The position numbers and the translations under genes are program-made. A stretch of 35,525 bases of DNA. Origin: Synergistaceae bacterium (GTDB taxonomy: Bacteria > Synergistota > Synergistia > Synergistales > Aminobacteriaceae). Below the pieces are notes generated by a model. The model did not search any database, was not told the DNA's origin, and saw nothing but the letters and a program-made list of their open reading frames with translations. Below, piece after piece: positions 15,727 to 22,606 of the stretch. The stretch is taken from the NCBI GenBank assembly GCA_017444345.1, contig JAFSWW010000041.1:1-35525 (forward strand), in the 5' to 3' direction. Each line of letters opens with the position of its first letter. The first letter of the stretch is position 1.

Positions 15727-16941
15727 TTATTTATTCTCGTACAAAATTTTTATAGCTTCTACACTCTTATTTGTAGCAGCTGCTAACTGTTCAGGTGTGA
15801 GCAAATTATTTTTTGCTATCCAACGTATTATTTTTACGACACTGGGACTCCATAATTGCCCCTGAGAGTCCCATATATCAGTCCCTCCCAGTATTCTATT
15901 TGCAAAGATATCTTCATAGCCGGGGTAAATTTTCGTAAAATAATCGGCTATATACTGCAAATCTTCCTGTGTAAAATCGCTCGTCTTCTCATAAAAATAA
16001 ACTTTTACGCCGTTATCTATAGTAAATTCCCGCGAAATTTTCCTGAAATGCTTTCCAAAAGGGGAGCCGGCCTTCTTAAGCTCATTCAAAGGAAAACGGA
16101 CTACATGTTCTCGGCTGGTTTCGCTATTAGTAATTACTATTATATCCGAATGAAGTAATTCAACAGGAAAGCCATTTCTTAAATCAACTTCTTCAGTTCT
16201 TGCTAAATTTCTGACCGGGTACTCGATAAATGGCTTCTTTAGAGCGTCCATAATATCTTTATTTATATTACCGGTCGTAAGCATATAAATTTTTTTGTCA
16301 TTGCCTTCTGTTAATGAATTAAGATAATCGGCTATTTCATTCAATACGGGAATATCATCGCGCTGAGAAGGGTTATAGACATTTGTAAAAATTTTTGAAA
16401 CTGGTGATAGAATCGGCCTCGCGTCAGGGAAAAAGCAATTTACAAAATTTGCTGCAATCACTATAACACAAGCACAAGAAATAATAAATTTTTTACTGCC
16501 TGATAAAATATTGCATGTCTGAATTATCCCTATATATGAAAGTATTAATAATTGCGGAGTAATAGTAAAATGGTGGTGCAAATCCATAGCTTGAACTCTG
16601 AAAAATAGTATCGTAGTAACAAAAAAAGAAATCGCACAAAATAATGAATATCTGCGCATTTTTCCTGTAAATAAAGGCAATATCACGCCTAGCCCCGCAA
16701 AAATCAGCGTAAAATATCCGAAGTGATTCACTATACCTGAAATTTTTTGCAATAAAGGCGCGTCCCATGCAACATAAATATTAGCATAATTCGTTCGTAA
16801 TATACGATAAAGCATAGGCCCGAAAAATACTACCATGATTACAAGAGCAAATATGCCTATTACAATTATATTAAACACAGCATTTTTCAGGTATAAATAT
16901 TTCTTACTTTTTACGACATCATAACATAAATAGACATACAC
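15727..16941 (-). CDS. C-terminal part of a split membrane glycosyltransferase
   Basis: A 404-codon frame beginning at GTG 16941, inside the end of the previous ORF (overlap of 31 bases). It has about six to seven transmembrane helices (to about residue 190), with the periplasmic-loop aromatic/His motif AMDLHHHFTITPQ, then a soluble domain and a C-terminal helical tail (LTPEQLAAATNKSVEAIKIL). Layout and the overlap suggest that it is the second half of one GT-C type (family 39-like) protein whose first half is encoded at 16911-17636. Joining the frames near 16940 by one base gives a continuous protein of about 635 residues. If the split is real, the GTG may still allow expression as a separate chain. 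Confidence 0.65.
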   Translation of the reverse strand: MYVYLCYDVVKSKKYLYLKNAVFNIIVIGIFALVIMVVFFGPMLYRILRTNYANIYVAWDAPLLQKISGIVNHFGYFTLIFAGLGVILPLFTGKMRRYSLFCAISFFVTTILFFRVQAMDLHHHFTITPQLLILSYIGIIQTCNILSGSKKFIISCACVIVIAANFVNCFFPDARPILSPVSKIFTNVYNPSQRDDIPVLNEIADYLNSLTEGNDKKIYMLTTGNINKDIMDALKKPFIEYPVRNLARTEEVDLRNGFPVELLHSDIIVITNSETSREHVVRFPLNELKKAGSPFGKHFRKISREFTIDNGVKVYFYEKTSDFTQEDLQYIADYFTKIYPGYEDIFANRILGGTDIWDSQGQLWSPSVVKIIRWIAKNNLLTPEQLAAATNKSVEAIKILYENK

Positions 16942-17636
16942 GCAAGAGCCGCCATAAAGCCTTCAACGTAAAATGCAAAATATCTCCTGAATAAAATCGT
17001 GCATAATAACATACCTGAAATATAAACATCGCGTTTAATTTGTTCTCGTGTAAATAAAAGCGCGTCATAATCTTTTACCATTAATAACGCAATACCAGCA
17101 GGAATTAAGCAAGCTATATCAGGAAATCCGGCGAGCATTGCAGGATAAAACGGTGTAAACGTAAATAAAAGAAATAACGTAATATATTTATATTTGCTCG
17201 AGTCATTAATTTTTTTCATGAGCGTATACAGAATAAACACGGCCGGCAGGAAAAATATAGCGTATAAAACAAGAATATAACGCAGATAAGTATAACCAAA
17301 CATTTTTAACGGCAACACAGCAATTGTAGGCAATATAGAATTATAATCAGCAAAAAATATACTCCCGCCGAGTCTTAGCACTGCTATAAGAGGATCCGCA
17401 AATAATATTTTCATTTGTCTATATGTATAAGCCCAATAATGATTCACATATATAGTCCTGTCTTGAGCAATTAAATAATAACAAAGAAGTCCGCCGAAAA
17501 ATGCAAAGATAATAAAACTTTTATTTACTAGATTGAAATTTTGGCCGTTAAGTCCAAATAAATATGCATACTTGAATAAATACCAGAAAAATAACATAAA
17601 TATAACCGCAAAAAATAACCCCGTGAAACTTATCAT
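16911..17636 (-). CDS. N-terminal part of a split membrane glycosyltransferase
   Basis: A 241-residue hydrophobic protein with about seven membrane segments. The first periplasmic loop has QDRTIYVNHYWAYTYRQMK, where acidic and aromatic residues resemble the active-site loop of GT-C glycosyltransferases that use polyprenyl-phosphate sugars. It ends in a helix and a TAA at 16911, whereas the reading one base over continues into the next ORF. The ATG at 17636 follows CAGGAGG located in the last codons of the GT2 gene. The pair GT2 then GT-C membrane protein has the layout of gtrB-gtrC glycan-modifying operons; gtrA, the flippase, is not visible here. Confidence 0.65.
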   Translation of the reverse strand: MISFTGLFFAVIFMLFFWYLFKYAYLFGLNGQNFNLVNKSFIIFAFFGGLLCYYLIAQDRTIYVNHYWAYTYRQMKILFADPLIAVLRLGGSIFFADYNSILPTIAVLPLKMFGYTYLRYILVLYAIFFLPAVFILYTLMKKINDSSKYKYITLFLLFTFTPFYPAMLAGFPDIACLIPAGIALLMVKDYDALLFTREQIKRDVYISGMLLCTILFRRYFAFYVEGFMAALACMSIYVMMS

Positions 17637-17639
17637 GCT

Positions 17640-18623
17640 TTAAGCCTCCTGATTTAAATTTACACGTTCACTAATTATATAACGCGGTCTGTGTTTTGAC
17701 TCCATGTAAGTTTTGCCGACATATTCGCCTATAATTCCCAGACTCAATAACTGAATCCCGCCCAGAAAACATATTACACACATCATAGAAGCCCAGCCCG
17801 TTACAGTATTCCCTAGTAAAGCACCTATAACAGCCCATAAAATTCCCGCAAATCCCAGCAAGCTGACTACATTCCAAAGCCTGCTATAAAATTTATCGGC
17901 TTAATCGAGAGACTCGTAATTCCATCAAAGGCAAATGCCAGCATCTTTCTTAAAGGGTAATGAGTATCTCCGGCGAGTCTTTTATCGCGTTTATACATGA
18001 CACAGGAACTCTTAAATCCTGCAAGCGGGATCATGCCTCTAAGATATATATTTACTTCTTTGAATTCGGCCAAGTGATTCAAAACTTTTGAGCTTATGAG
18101 CCTGTAATCAGCGTGATTATAAATTACTTCTGCTCCCATTGAGTTTAATATTTTATAGAATAATTGCGCCGTAGTACGCTTAAAAAATGAGTCGCTTGTT
18201 CTGTCATTTCTGACTCCGTAGACAACTTCACTGCCTGAAATATATTCGCTTATCATTTCGTCAACTGCGTTAATATCGTCTTGGCCGTCGCAGTCAAGCG
18301 AGATAGTTATATCACATTTTGATTTTGCTTCCATGAGGCCGGCTAAAATTGCGTTCTGATGTCCGCGATTACGGCTTAAAGATATTCCCGAATAATAAGA
18401 GTCTGACTTTGCCAGCGAGTTAATTATTTGCCAAGTCTCATCTTTTGAGCCGTCATTTACAAATAAAATTTTGCTTTTATCCGAAATTTTTTCACGTGAT
18501 ATTAAATTTTTTAGCTTATCAAGAAATAACGGAGCTGTTACGGGTAATACTTCATGCTCGTTATAACATGGTATTACAAGATATAATAATGGCTGAGACC
18601 TGAGACCTGAGACCTGAGACCAT
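17640..18623 (-). pseudogene. GtrB-like polyprenyl-phosphate glycosyltransferase, phase-off and frameshifted
   Basis: A family 2 glycosyltransferase of the GtrB/DPM1 type, which charges undecaprenyl phosphate with a sugar. Uninterrupted codons run from about 18615 to 17867 with LYLVIPCYNEHEVLP, FVNDGSKDETW, RNRGHQNAILAGL and SLDCDGQDD. A stop then follows FIAGFGM, but one base over the protein continues as NVVSLLGFAGILWAVIGALL and FLGGIQLLSLGIIGEYVGKT, the usual two C-terminal helices, to 17640. At the 5' end no in-frame ATG, GTG or TTG precedes the CYNE motif. The ATG at 18623 is one base out of register and is separated from the gene by four GGTCTCA repeats; three repeats would put it in frame. 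So there are two separate disturbances, a possible phase switch and a one-base lesion near 17870. The internal ATG at 18334 would lack the nucleotide-binding N-terminus. Confidence 0.75.
18594..18621 (-). repeat. Heptanucleotide tandem repeat GGTCTCA x4
   Basis: Four perfect units (TGAGACC on the + strand) lie between the out-of-frame ATG at 18623 and the glycosyltransferase ORF. Distance arithmetic: 18623 to the in-frame Met at 18334 is 289 bases, remainder 1 modulo 3. Removing one 7-bp unit gives 282, exactly in frame. Perfect short repeats of this kind are prone to slipped-strand copy-number change. Confidence 0.9.
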
Positions 18624-18651
18624 TATGAGCGCATTCGGACAAATTTGTCAA
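18622..18651 (-). promoter_or_regulatory. TTGACA-N18-CATAAT element abutting the heptads
   Basis: Reading leftward, TTGACA (18651-18646), 18 bp, CATAAT (18627-18622), then the heptads immediately. It aligns with 31011-31038 before the methyltransferase. As a promoter it would start transcription inside the repeats, downstream of the ATG; alternatively it is a conserved leader. Confidence 0.5.
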
Positions 18652-18682
18652 CCTTCTTTCTTAGTATTTTTGCGTAAAATAT

Positions 18683-18712
18683 TCCCTCCGGCCTTATATT
18701 TTACCAGAGGGA
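18683..18712 (-). terminator. Intrinsic terminator after the flagellar/chemotaxis run
   Basis: Leftward, TCCCTCTGG (18712-18704) pairs with CCGGAGGGA (18691-18683), nine pairs with one GU, 12-base loop, followed by ATATTTTACG. It lies just after the stop at 18724 and insulates the glycosyltransferase operon. Confidence 0.65.
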
Positions 18713-18723
18713 TTTAATAATAT

Positions 18724-19062
18724 TTATGCGAGAAATTCAAAACTTTTTTTGCTCCTGACATTTTCACGAATTAAAGGCGTTTCAGGTTTATTAATTTCTT
18801 GAGATTCTGCCTTAGTATGCTCGAAACTGTCGCGCCTTTGTCCCTGTTGATTTTGCTGTTGTTCGTCGTTCTCGTTCTTACGGTGGACCCGCTGGGCGTT
18901 ATTCATTGCTTCACTGGCCTGCACTGTCTGAACGAGTTTAATTCCGTCTCGTATAATTTCCTGACTCTGGCCTGTATCTTGAGCAGCGGCTAAGGCATTC
19001 GGGGCGTGATGAGTCATTGCTTCAACATTCAAATTTGACATTAATAACGTAACTGGCTGCAA
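18724..19062 (-). CDS. Small Gln-rich protein at the end of the flagellar/chemotaxis run
   Basis: A 112-residue hydrophilic protein with no signal peptide or membrane segment. The middle (about 50-80) is rich in Asn, Gln, Arg and Glu (NENDEQQQNQQGQRRD) and looks disordered or weakly helical. I recognise no domain. The start is TTG, with AGGAGG eight bases upstream inside the last codons and stop of the FapA-like gene, so the two are translationally coupled. Its conserved position would need comparison with relatives; a small structural or regulatory flagellar component is only a guess from context. Confidence 0.65.
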   Translation of the reverse strand: MQPVTLLMSNLNVEAMTHHAPNALAAAQDTGQSQEIIRDGIKLVQTVQASEAMNNAQRVHRKNENDEQQQNQQGQRRDSFEHTKAESQEINKPETPLIRENVRSKKSFEFLA

Positions 19063-19066
19063 TTTA

Positions 19067-20683
19067 TTAACCTCCTAAATGACCTGACATATAATCGAAC
19101 GGCTTTAATACAATGCAGCGTTTTTCATCATCGGCAACAAAAGAAGTAAATCTGCACGGCTCATGAACGATATAATTTAGGCCTCTCACAGAAATAACTA
19201 CACCGCTGTAACAAATATCTTTGACTCTGACTATACCCTTATCGCGAACGAGTGCTAACTGTTCTTCTAAGTCGTCAAGTTCCTTCTGCATATTATCCCG
19301 CGCGGCCTGTAACTGGAATTTCATTTTTGTTAGATCCATCATCATAGCGCGTTTAGAGTCGTCAAGTTGCCCGGCTGACTCTAATTTCTTGAGTAATGCG
19401 AAATTCGGCTCAATTCGTTCTAAATTCTCATCACAGCGTTTAATTTCACTCGTGAAAACTTTTCTCTTTTCGAGCATGTCCGGGGGAGTCCCTACAATAA
19501 TTTCTGTCTTTGTGCCCATTTCAGAGCCTAGTATATTACAAGAGACTTCAAGACCAGCGTCAACACGTCCGCCGGCAATTTGTGAATGTCTGCCGCTTCC
19601 AAGTGCTATAACTGCCCGACGAGCATATAACCGGCTGTGTAAAATTGAATTCTTTACTAGAATACTTCCGCCCGCCCTGATTGTAGCCTGATCCGCAAAA
19701 CTCAGACTCACGTCATTATTTGCGCGTATTGTGCCCTTACCCATGCCGCGGACTCCTCCGTGAATTATTACGAATCCCTGCGAGTCAACATCTGCTCCCT
19801 CGACCATGCCGTTAATGTCAATATTGCCCTGTGCTATTACGTGAAAGCCCTCACGAACTGAGCCGCTGATTTTTACCGCTCCTGTAAAATCTATGCTTCC
19901 TACGCTGAAATCTATATCATTCCCGATATTTAATTCAGGCAATACAGCGAGACGGCCTCTATCATTCTTTAATTGACCTTCTGCAACTGCGAGTAATATT
20001 AACGGATTCTCAGGGTCGCGCTTGAGTCCTTCACCGAATGAGAATTCTACATTTTTTACGGGCTGGGCTCTGACTGCTGCCCCGGTAACATCGACTCCAG
20101 TTTTGCCGTTTACAAGAGGATGCTTTATTGCTACTTCTTGACCGGGATGGACTGTAACAATAGTGCTGCGGCTCCAGAAATCAATTTTTTCATCGTCTCT
20201 GACTTCAAACGGCTTGTCGGGATCCTTGATTAATTCTATATATGCATCACTGCCTTCAACGGGCGGAGTTCCCTGAGCTACTATAACTGTTTCATTTGCA
20301 AGTTTACGGGCTAATAAAGATTGTATTGCGACTTTATCAATACCGATTTTGACTCCGTTAGCATGTAATACGGCAATGACTTCTTCAAGTTTCGGCCAAG
20401 GTTTGGCAAAAAAGGGCGGCTCTATAGTAATTGAAGCTGACATTTTATCGCCCGCAATTGACACTAAAACTTTTGCGTCCTTCTCAAGTGCAGGATTACG
20501 ACCGCAAATTTTACAGGTTTGACCGTCCTTAATAAAATTACGTATTGCCTTGAAGTCATATCTTATAATGCCGTATTCTTTCAGGAACGCGTAAACGTCA
20601 TTTTCTTTAAAGTCTGTGCTGTTACATGATAAATAAATCCCGTCGGGCTGTGCGTGTAAGTCAAAAATATCTGTGTTGATCAA
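19067..20683 (-). CDS. FapA (DUF342) family protein
   Basis: A 538-residue protein of the FapA/DUF342 family. Residues 60-200 are the N-terminal region, followed by a right-handed beta-helix (about 230-400) made of short repeats such as DFTGAVKISGSVREGFHVIA, then GNIDINGMVEGADVDSQGF and VIIHGGVRGMGKGTIRAN. After that comes a coiled coil (about 410-490) and a short C-terminal barrel. A CKICGRN cysteine pair near residue 57 is unusual. FapA proteins bind or regulate envelope and polar-localisation systems; the precise role is open. TTG at 20683 is chosen because AGGAGGTG lies seven bases upstream. The gene follows the sigma factor in the run. Confidence 0.85.
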   Translation of the reverse strand: MINTDIFDLHAQPDGIYLSCNSTDFKENDVYAFLKEYGIIRYDFKAIRNFIKDGQTCKICGRNPALEKDAKVLVSIAGDKMSASITIEPPFFAKPWPKLEEVIAVLHANGVKIGIDKVAIQSLLARKLANETVIVAQGTPPVEGSDAYIELIKDPDKPFEVRDDEKIDFWSRSTIVTVHPGQEVAIKHPLVNGKTGVDVTGAAVRAQPVKNVEFSFGEGLKRDPENPLILLAVAEGQLKNDRGRLAVLPELNIGNDIDFSVGSIDFTGAVKISGSVREGFHVIAQGNIDINGMVEGADVDSQGFVIIHGGVRGMGKGTIRANNDVSLSFADQATIRAGGSILVKNSILHSRLYARRAVIALGSGRHSQIAGGRVDAGLEVSCNILGSEMGTKTEIIVGTPPDMLEKRKVFTSEIKRCDENLERIEPNFALLKKLESAGQLDDSKRAMMMDLTKMKFQLQAARDNMQKELDDLEEQLALVRDKGIVRVKDICYSGVVISVRGLNYIVHEPCRFTSFVADDEKRCIVLKPFDYMSGHLGG

Positions 20684-20706
20684 TTAGTTCACCTCCTGAA
20701 TAAAAT

Positions 20707-21465
20707 TTATAACTCATTCATTTTAGCTTTTAGAATCGCGCGTAACATTGATAGACCTTTGCCGTGAATTTGTGAGACTCTGCTTTCAGACACTCCTAAA
20801 ACTTGGCCGATTTCCTTTAGAGTCAAGCCGTCATAATAATAAAGACTCAACATATTGCGCTCACGTTCGGGCAATTCCTGCAAAGCCTCTATTAATTGCT
20901 GTTTATCGCTTTCATCGTCGAGTCTGTCTGCTGCTGTCTCTCTTTCGTCCGCAATAGTTGCTTCAATCGGGACTTCTCCGTCATCTAATGGATTAGTGTC
21001 ATCAAGTGAAGTGATATAACCTCGTGAAGCTAATTCTTGAGTCTCGTAATATTCTTCTTCAGTTATGCCGAGTTCAGAAATAAGCCACTCGTCTTTGAGT
21101 TCGCCCTTATCGCGCAAAATTTTTTCCATTGCCTTATTCAGCCGCTGTACTTTCTCGCGCCCTGTACGTGAAAACCAGTCGCATTTGCGTAATTCGTCTA
21201 ATATTGCGCCTCTGATTCTGGGTATTGCGTAAGTCTGAAATACAAAACCTTTTGACGGGTCAAATTTATCAACAGCATCGAGCAGCCCGAATACTCCAAA
21301 GCTCAAAATATCCTCATAATCAAGACCTTGAGGCGGAGTCACTGACATTCTGCCGACTACGTATTTAATCAGCGGTAAATAACGTCTCACGATTTCGTCA
21401 CGGATTGCTATAGATTTAGTCCGCGAAAAATTATCCCATAATTTTCTTTCCTCGTCTGTCGTCAT
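20707..21465 (-). CDS. fliA: RNA polymerase sigma factor FliA/WhiG
   Basis: A 252-residue group 3 sigma factor. Region 2 runs from VRRYLPLIKYVVGRM through FGLLDAVDKFDP and FQTYAIPRIRGAILDELR. Region 3 lies at about 110-150, and region 4 carries LPERERNMLSLYYYDGLT and the helix-turn-helix TLKEIGQVLGVSESRVSQIH. This is the FliA/WhiG/SigD group, which drives late flagellar and chemotaxis promoters. The ATG overlaps the cheD stop as ATGA, so both are translated together. No FliG- or flagellin-type target promoter was recognised in this window. Confidence 0.95.
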   Translation of the reverse strand: MTTDEERKLWDNFSRTKSIAIRDEIVRRYLPLIKYVVGRMSVTPPQGLDYEDILSFGVFGLLDAVDKFDPSKGFVFQTYAIPRIRGAILDELRKCDWFSRTGREKVQRLNKAMEKILRDKGELKDEWLISELGITEEEYYETQELASRGYITSLDDTNPLDDGEVPIEATIADERETAADRLDDESDKQQLIEALQELPERERNMLSLYYYDGLTLKEIGQVLGVSESRVSQIHGKGLSMLRAILKAKMNEL

Positions 21466-21956
21466 ATTTCGTTTATTCCTTTTCCGAGCGTCTTAATTTT
21501 CAGCATCCAGTTACTTGTCGAGAATTCAATAGTGCGTCCCTTATTGCCTCCCGTATCAGAAGCAACGAGAGCTATTCCCAGTCTTGCAAGCCTCATAGTA
21601 GTCTCACGTACATTTTTCGCTCCGACTGTCAAGAATTCAGGACTAGAGCCCGGCAATGCAAACATTTGAGCACCTCCGGCAATTTTCGCTTTTATTCTGG
21701 ATCTGTTAGCACCCTGCTTTATCATTTCGTCAATTATGGCTGGCACGGCAGTATCGGCAAATTTTCCGACTTTTTCCGAACCTTTTAGACCTCTTGAATC
21801 AGGCAGCATTATATGAGCCATCCCCGCAATTTTCGCTAATGGATCAAAGACTACAAGCCCAATGCATGAGCCAAGCCCAAGAGTTACAAGTTTTATAGGA
21901 GCCCGAGCCACGTATAAATCTGCCATGCCTAAAACAATACTGGGTTCGGCCATCAC
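21462..21956 (-). CDS. cheD: Chemoreceptor glutamine deamidase CheD
   Basis: A 164-residue CheD. It deamidates glutamines on methyl-accepting chemotaxis proteins and is a binding partner of CheC. The catalytic Cys (C31 in LGLGSCIGLVVFD) and His (H48 in GMAHIMLP) are in their conserved positions, followed by KIAGGAQMF and the late RKVGG-like segment in diverged form (VASDTGGNKGRTIEF). The start is GTG 21956 or the adjacent ATG 21953, with AAGGTG a few bases upstream. It overlaps cheC upstream and fliA downstream by four bases each. Confidence 0.95.
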   Translation of the reverse strand: MMAEPSIVLGMADLYVARAPIKLVTLGLGSCIGLVVFDPLAKIAGMAHIMLPDSRGLKGSEKVGKFADTAVPAIIDEMIKQGANRSRIKAKIAGGAQMFALPGSSPEFLTVGAKNVRETTMRLARLGIALVASDTGGNKGRTIEFSTSNWMLKIKTLGKGINEI

Positions 21957-22591
21957 ATCACCTTCAGCTTTCTTAGCAGCAAATCGAGGGCATCAGGGTC
22001 AGGAATTAATATAATATGCCCGGAAATTTTCCGGCCTTCTTCTAAACCTTCTACACTTAACTCAGTATTTACTAACAGTGCAGTCTCTCCCATTTGCCCA
22101 TAAATCGAAGCTACTACATCTAAAATCGAACTCAACATGTCATGTGCTACACCGGGTACGCTGATTTGATGCTGAGTCCCTATTAATAAATTTATAGCGT
22201 TCAAGAATGAGCTTAATACTATATTTCCTACTTCACTTAATGCACTGTCGATCATGTCCTGCGGGATCTCATCGATCGGGATTTGTGAGCCGAATTGCTG
22301 CTTTAATAATAGCTCGACCATTAAATTTGCGTCTTCTTCGTTCTGGATAAATATCAAGCTGCAGTGAAAGCCGCCTAGAGACCGCACGAAAACAGCACCG
22401 ACTATCTGCATAGGGTCGCCGTAATGCTGGCCGAGCTCATAAATTGATACAAGCTCGGTTTGAGGGACATTCATATTTATCATACGCGATAATAAGCCGC
22501 TCAAAGCAGTAGCAGCGTTGCCAGTGCCTATATTTCCGACCTCACGAATTGCATCAAGCTGTAACGCATTGAACGACGCTATATCTGCCAT
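21953..22591 (-). CDS. cheC: CheY-P phosphatase CheC
   Basis: A 212-residue CheC/CheX/FliY-family phosphatase. Both active-site signatures are present: E17 and N20 in AIREVGNIGTGNA, with the proline at 43, and E120 and N123 in LSEVGNIVLSSFLNA. It therefore looks like a two-centre CheC able to dephosphorylate CheY-P and to be stimulated by CheD, encoded next. AAAGGAG lies inside the cheA stop region, giving tight coupling. Neither CheY nor CheW is encoded in the window, so they must lie elsewhere. Confidence 0.95.
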   Translation of the reverse strand: MADIASFNALQLDAIREVGNIGTGNAATALSGLLSRMINMNVPQTELVSIYELGQHYGDPMQIVGAVFVRSLGGFHCSLIFIQNEEDANLMVELLLKQQFGSQIPIDEIPQDMIDSALSEVGNIVLSSFLNAINLLIGTQHQISVPGVAHDMLSSILDVVASIYGQMGETALLVNTELSVEGLEEGRKISGHIILIPDPDALDLLLRKLKVM

Positions 22592-22606
22592 TAAACATTA
22601 CTCCTT

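Noticed and set aside
18594-18621. CRISPR-like direct repeats
   Set aside because: Seven-base head-to-tail units without spacers and no cas genes; this is a simple-sequence repeat.
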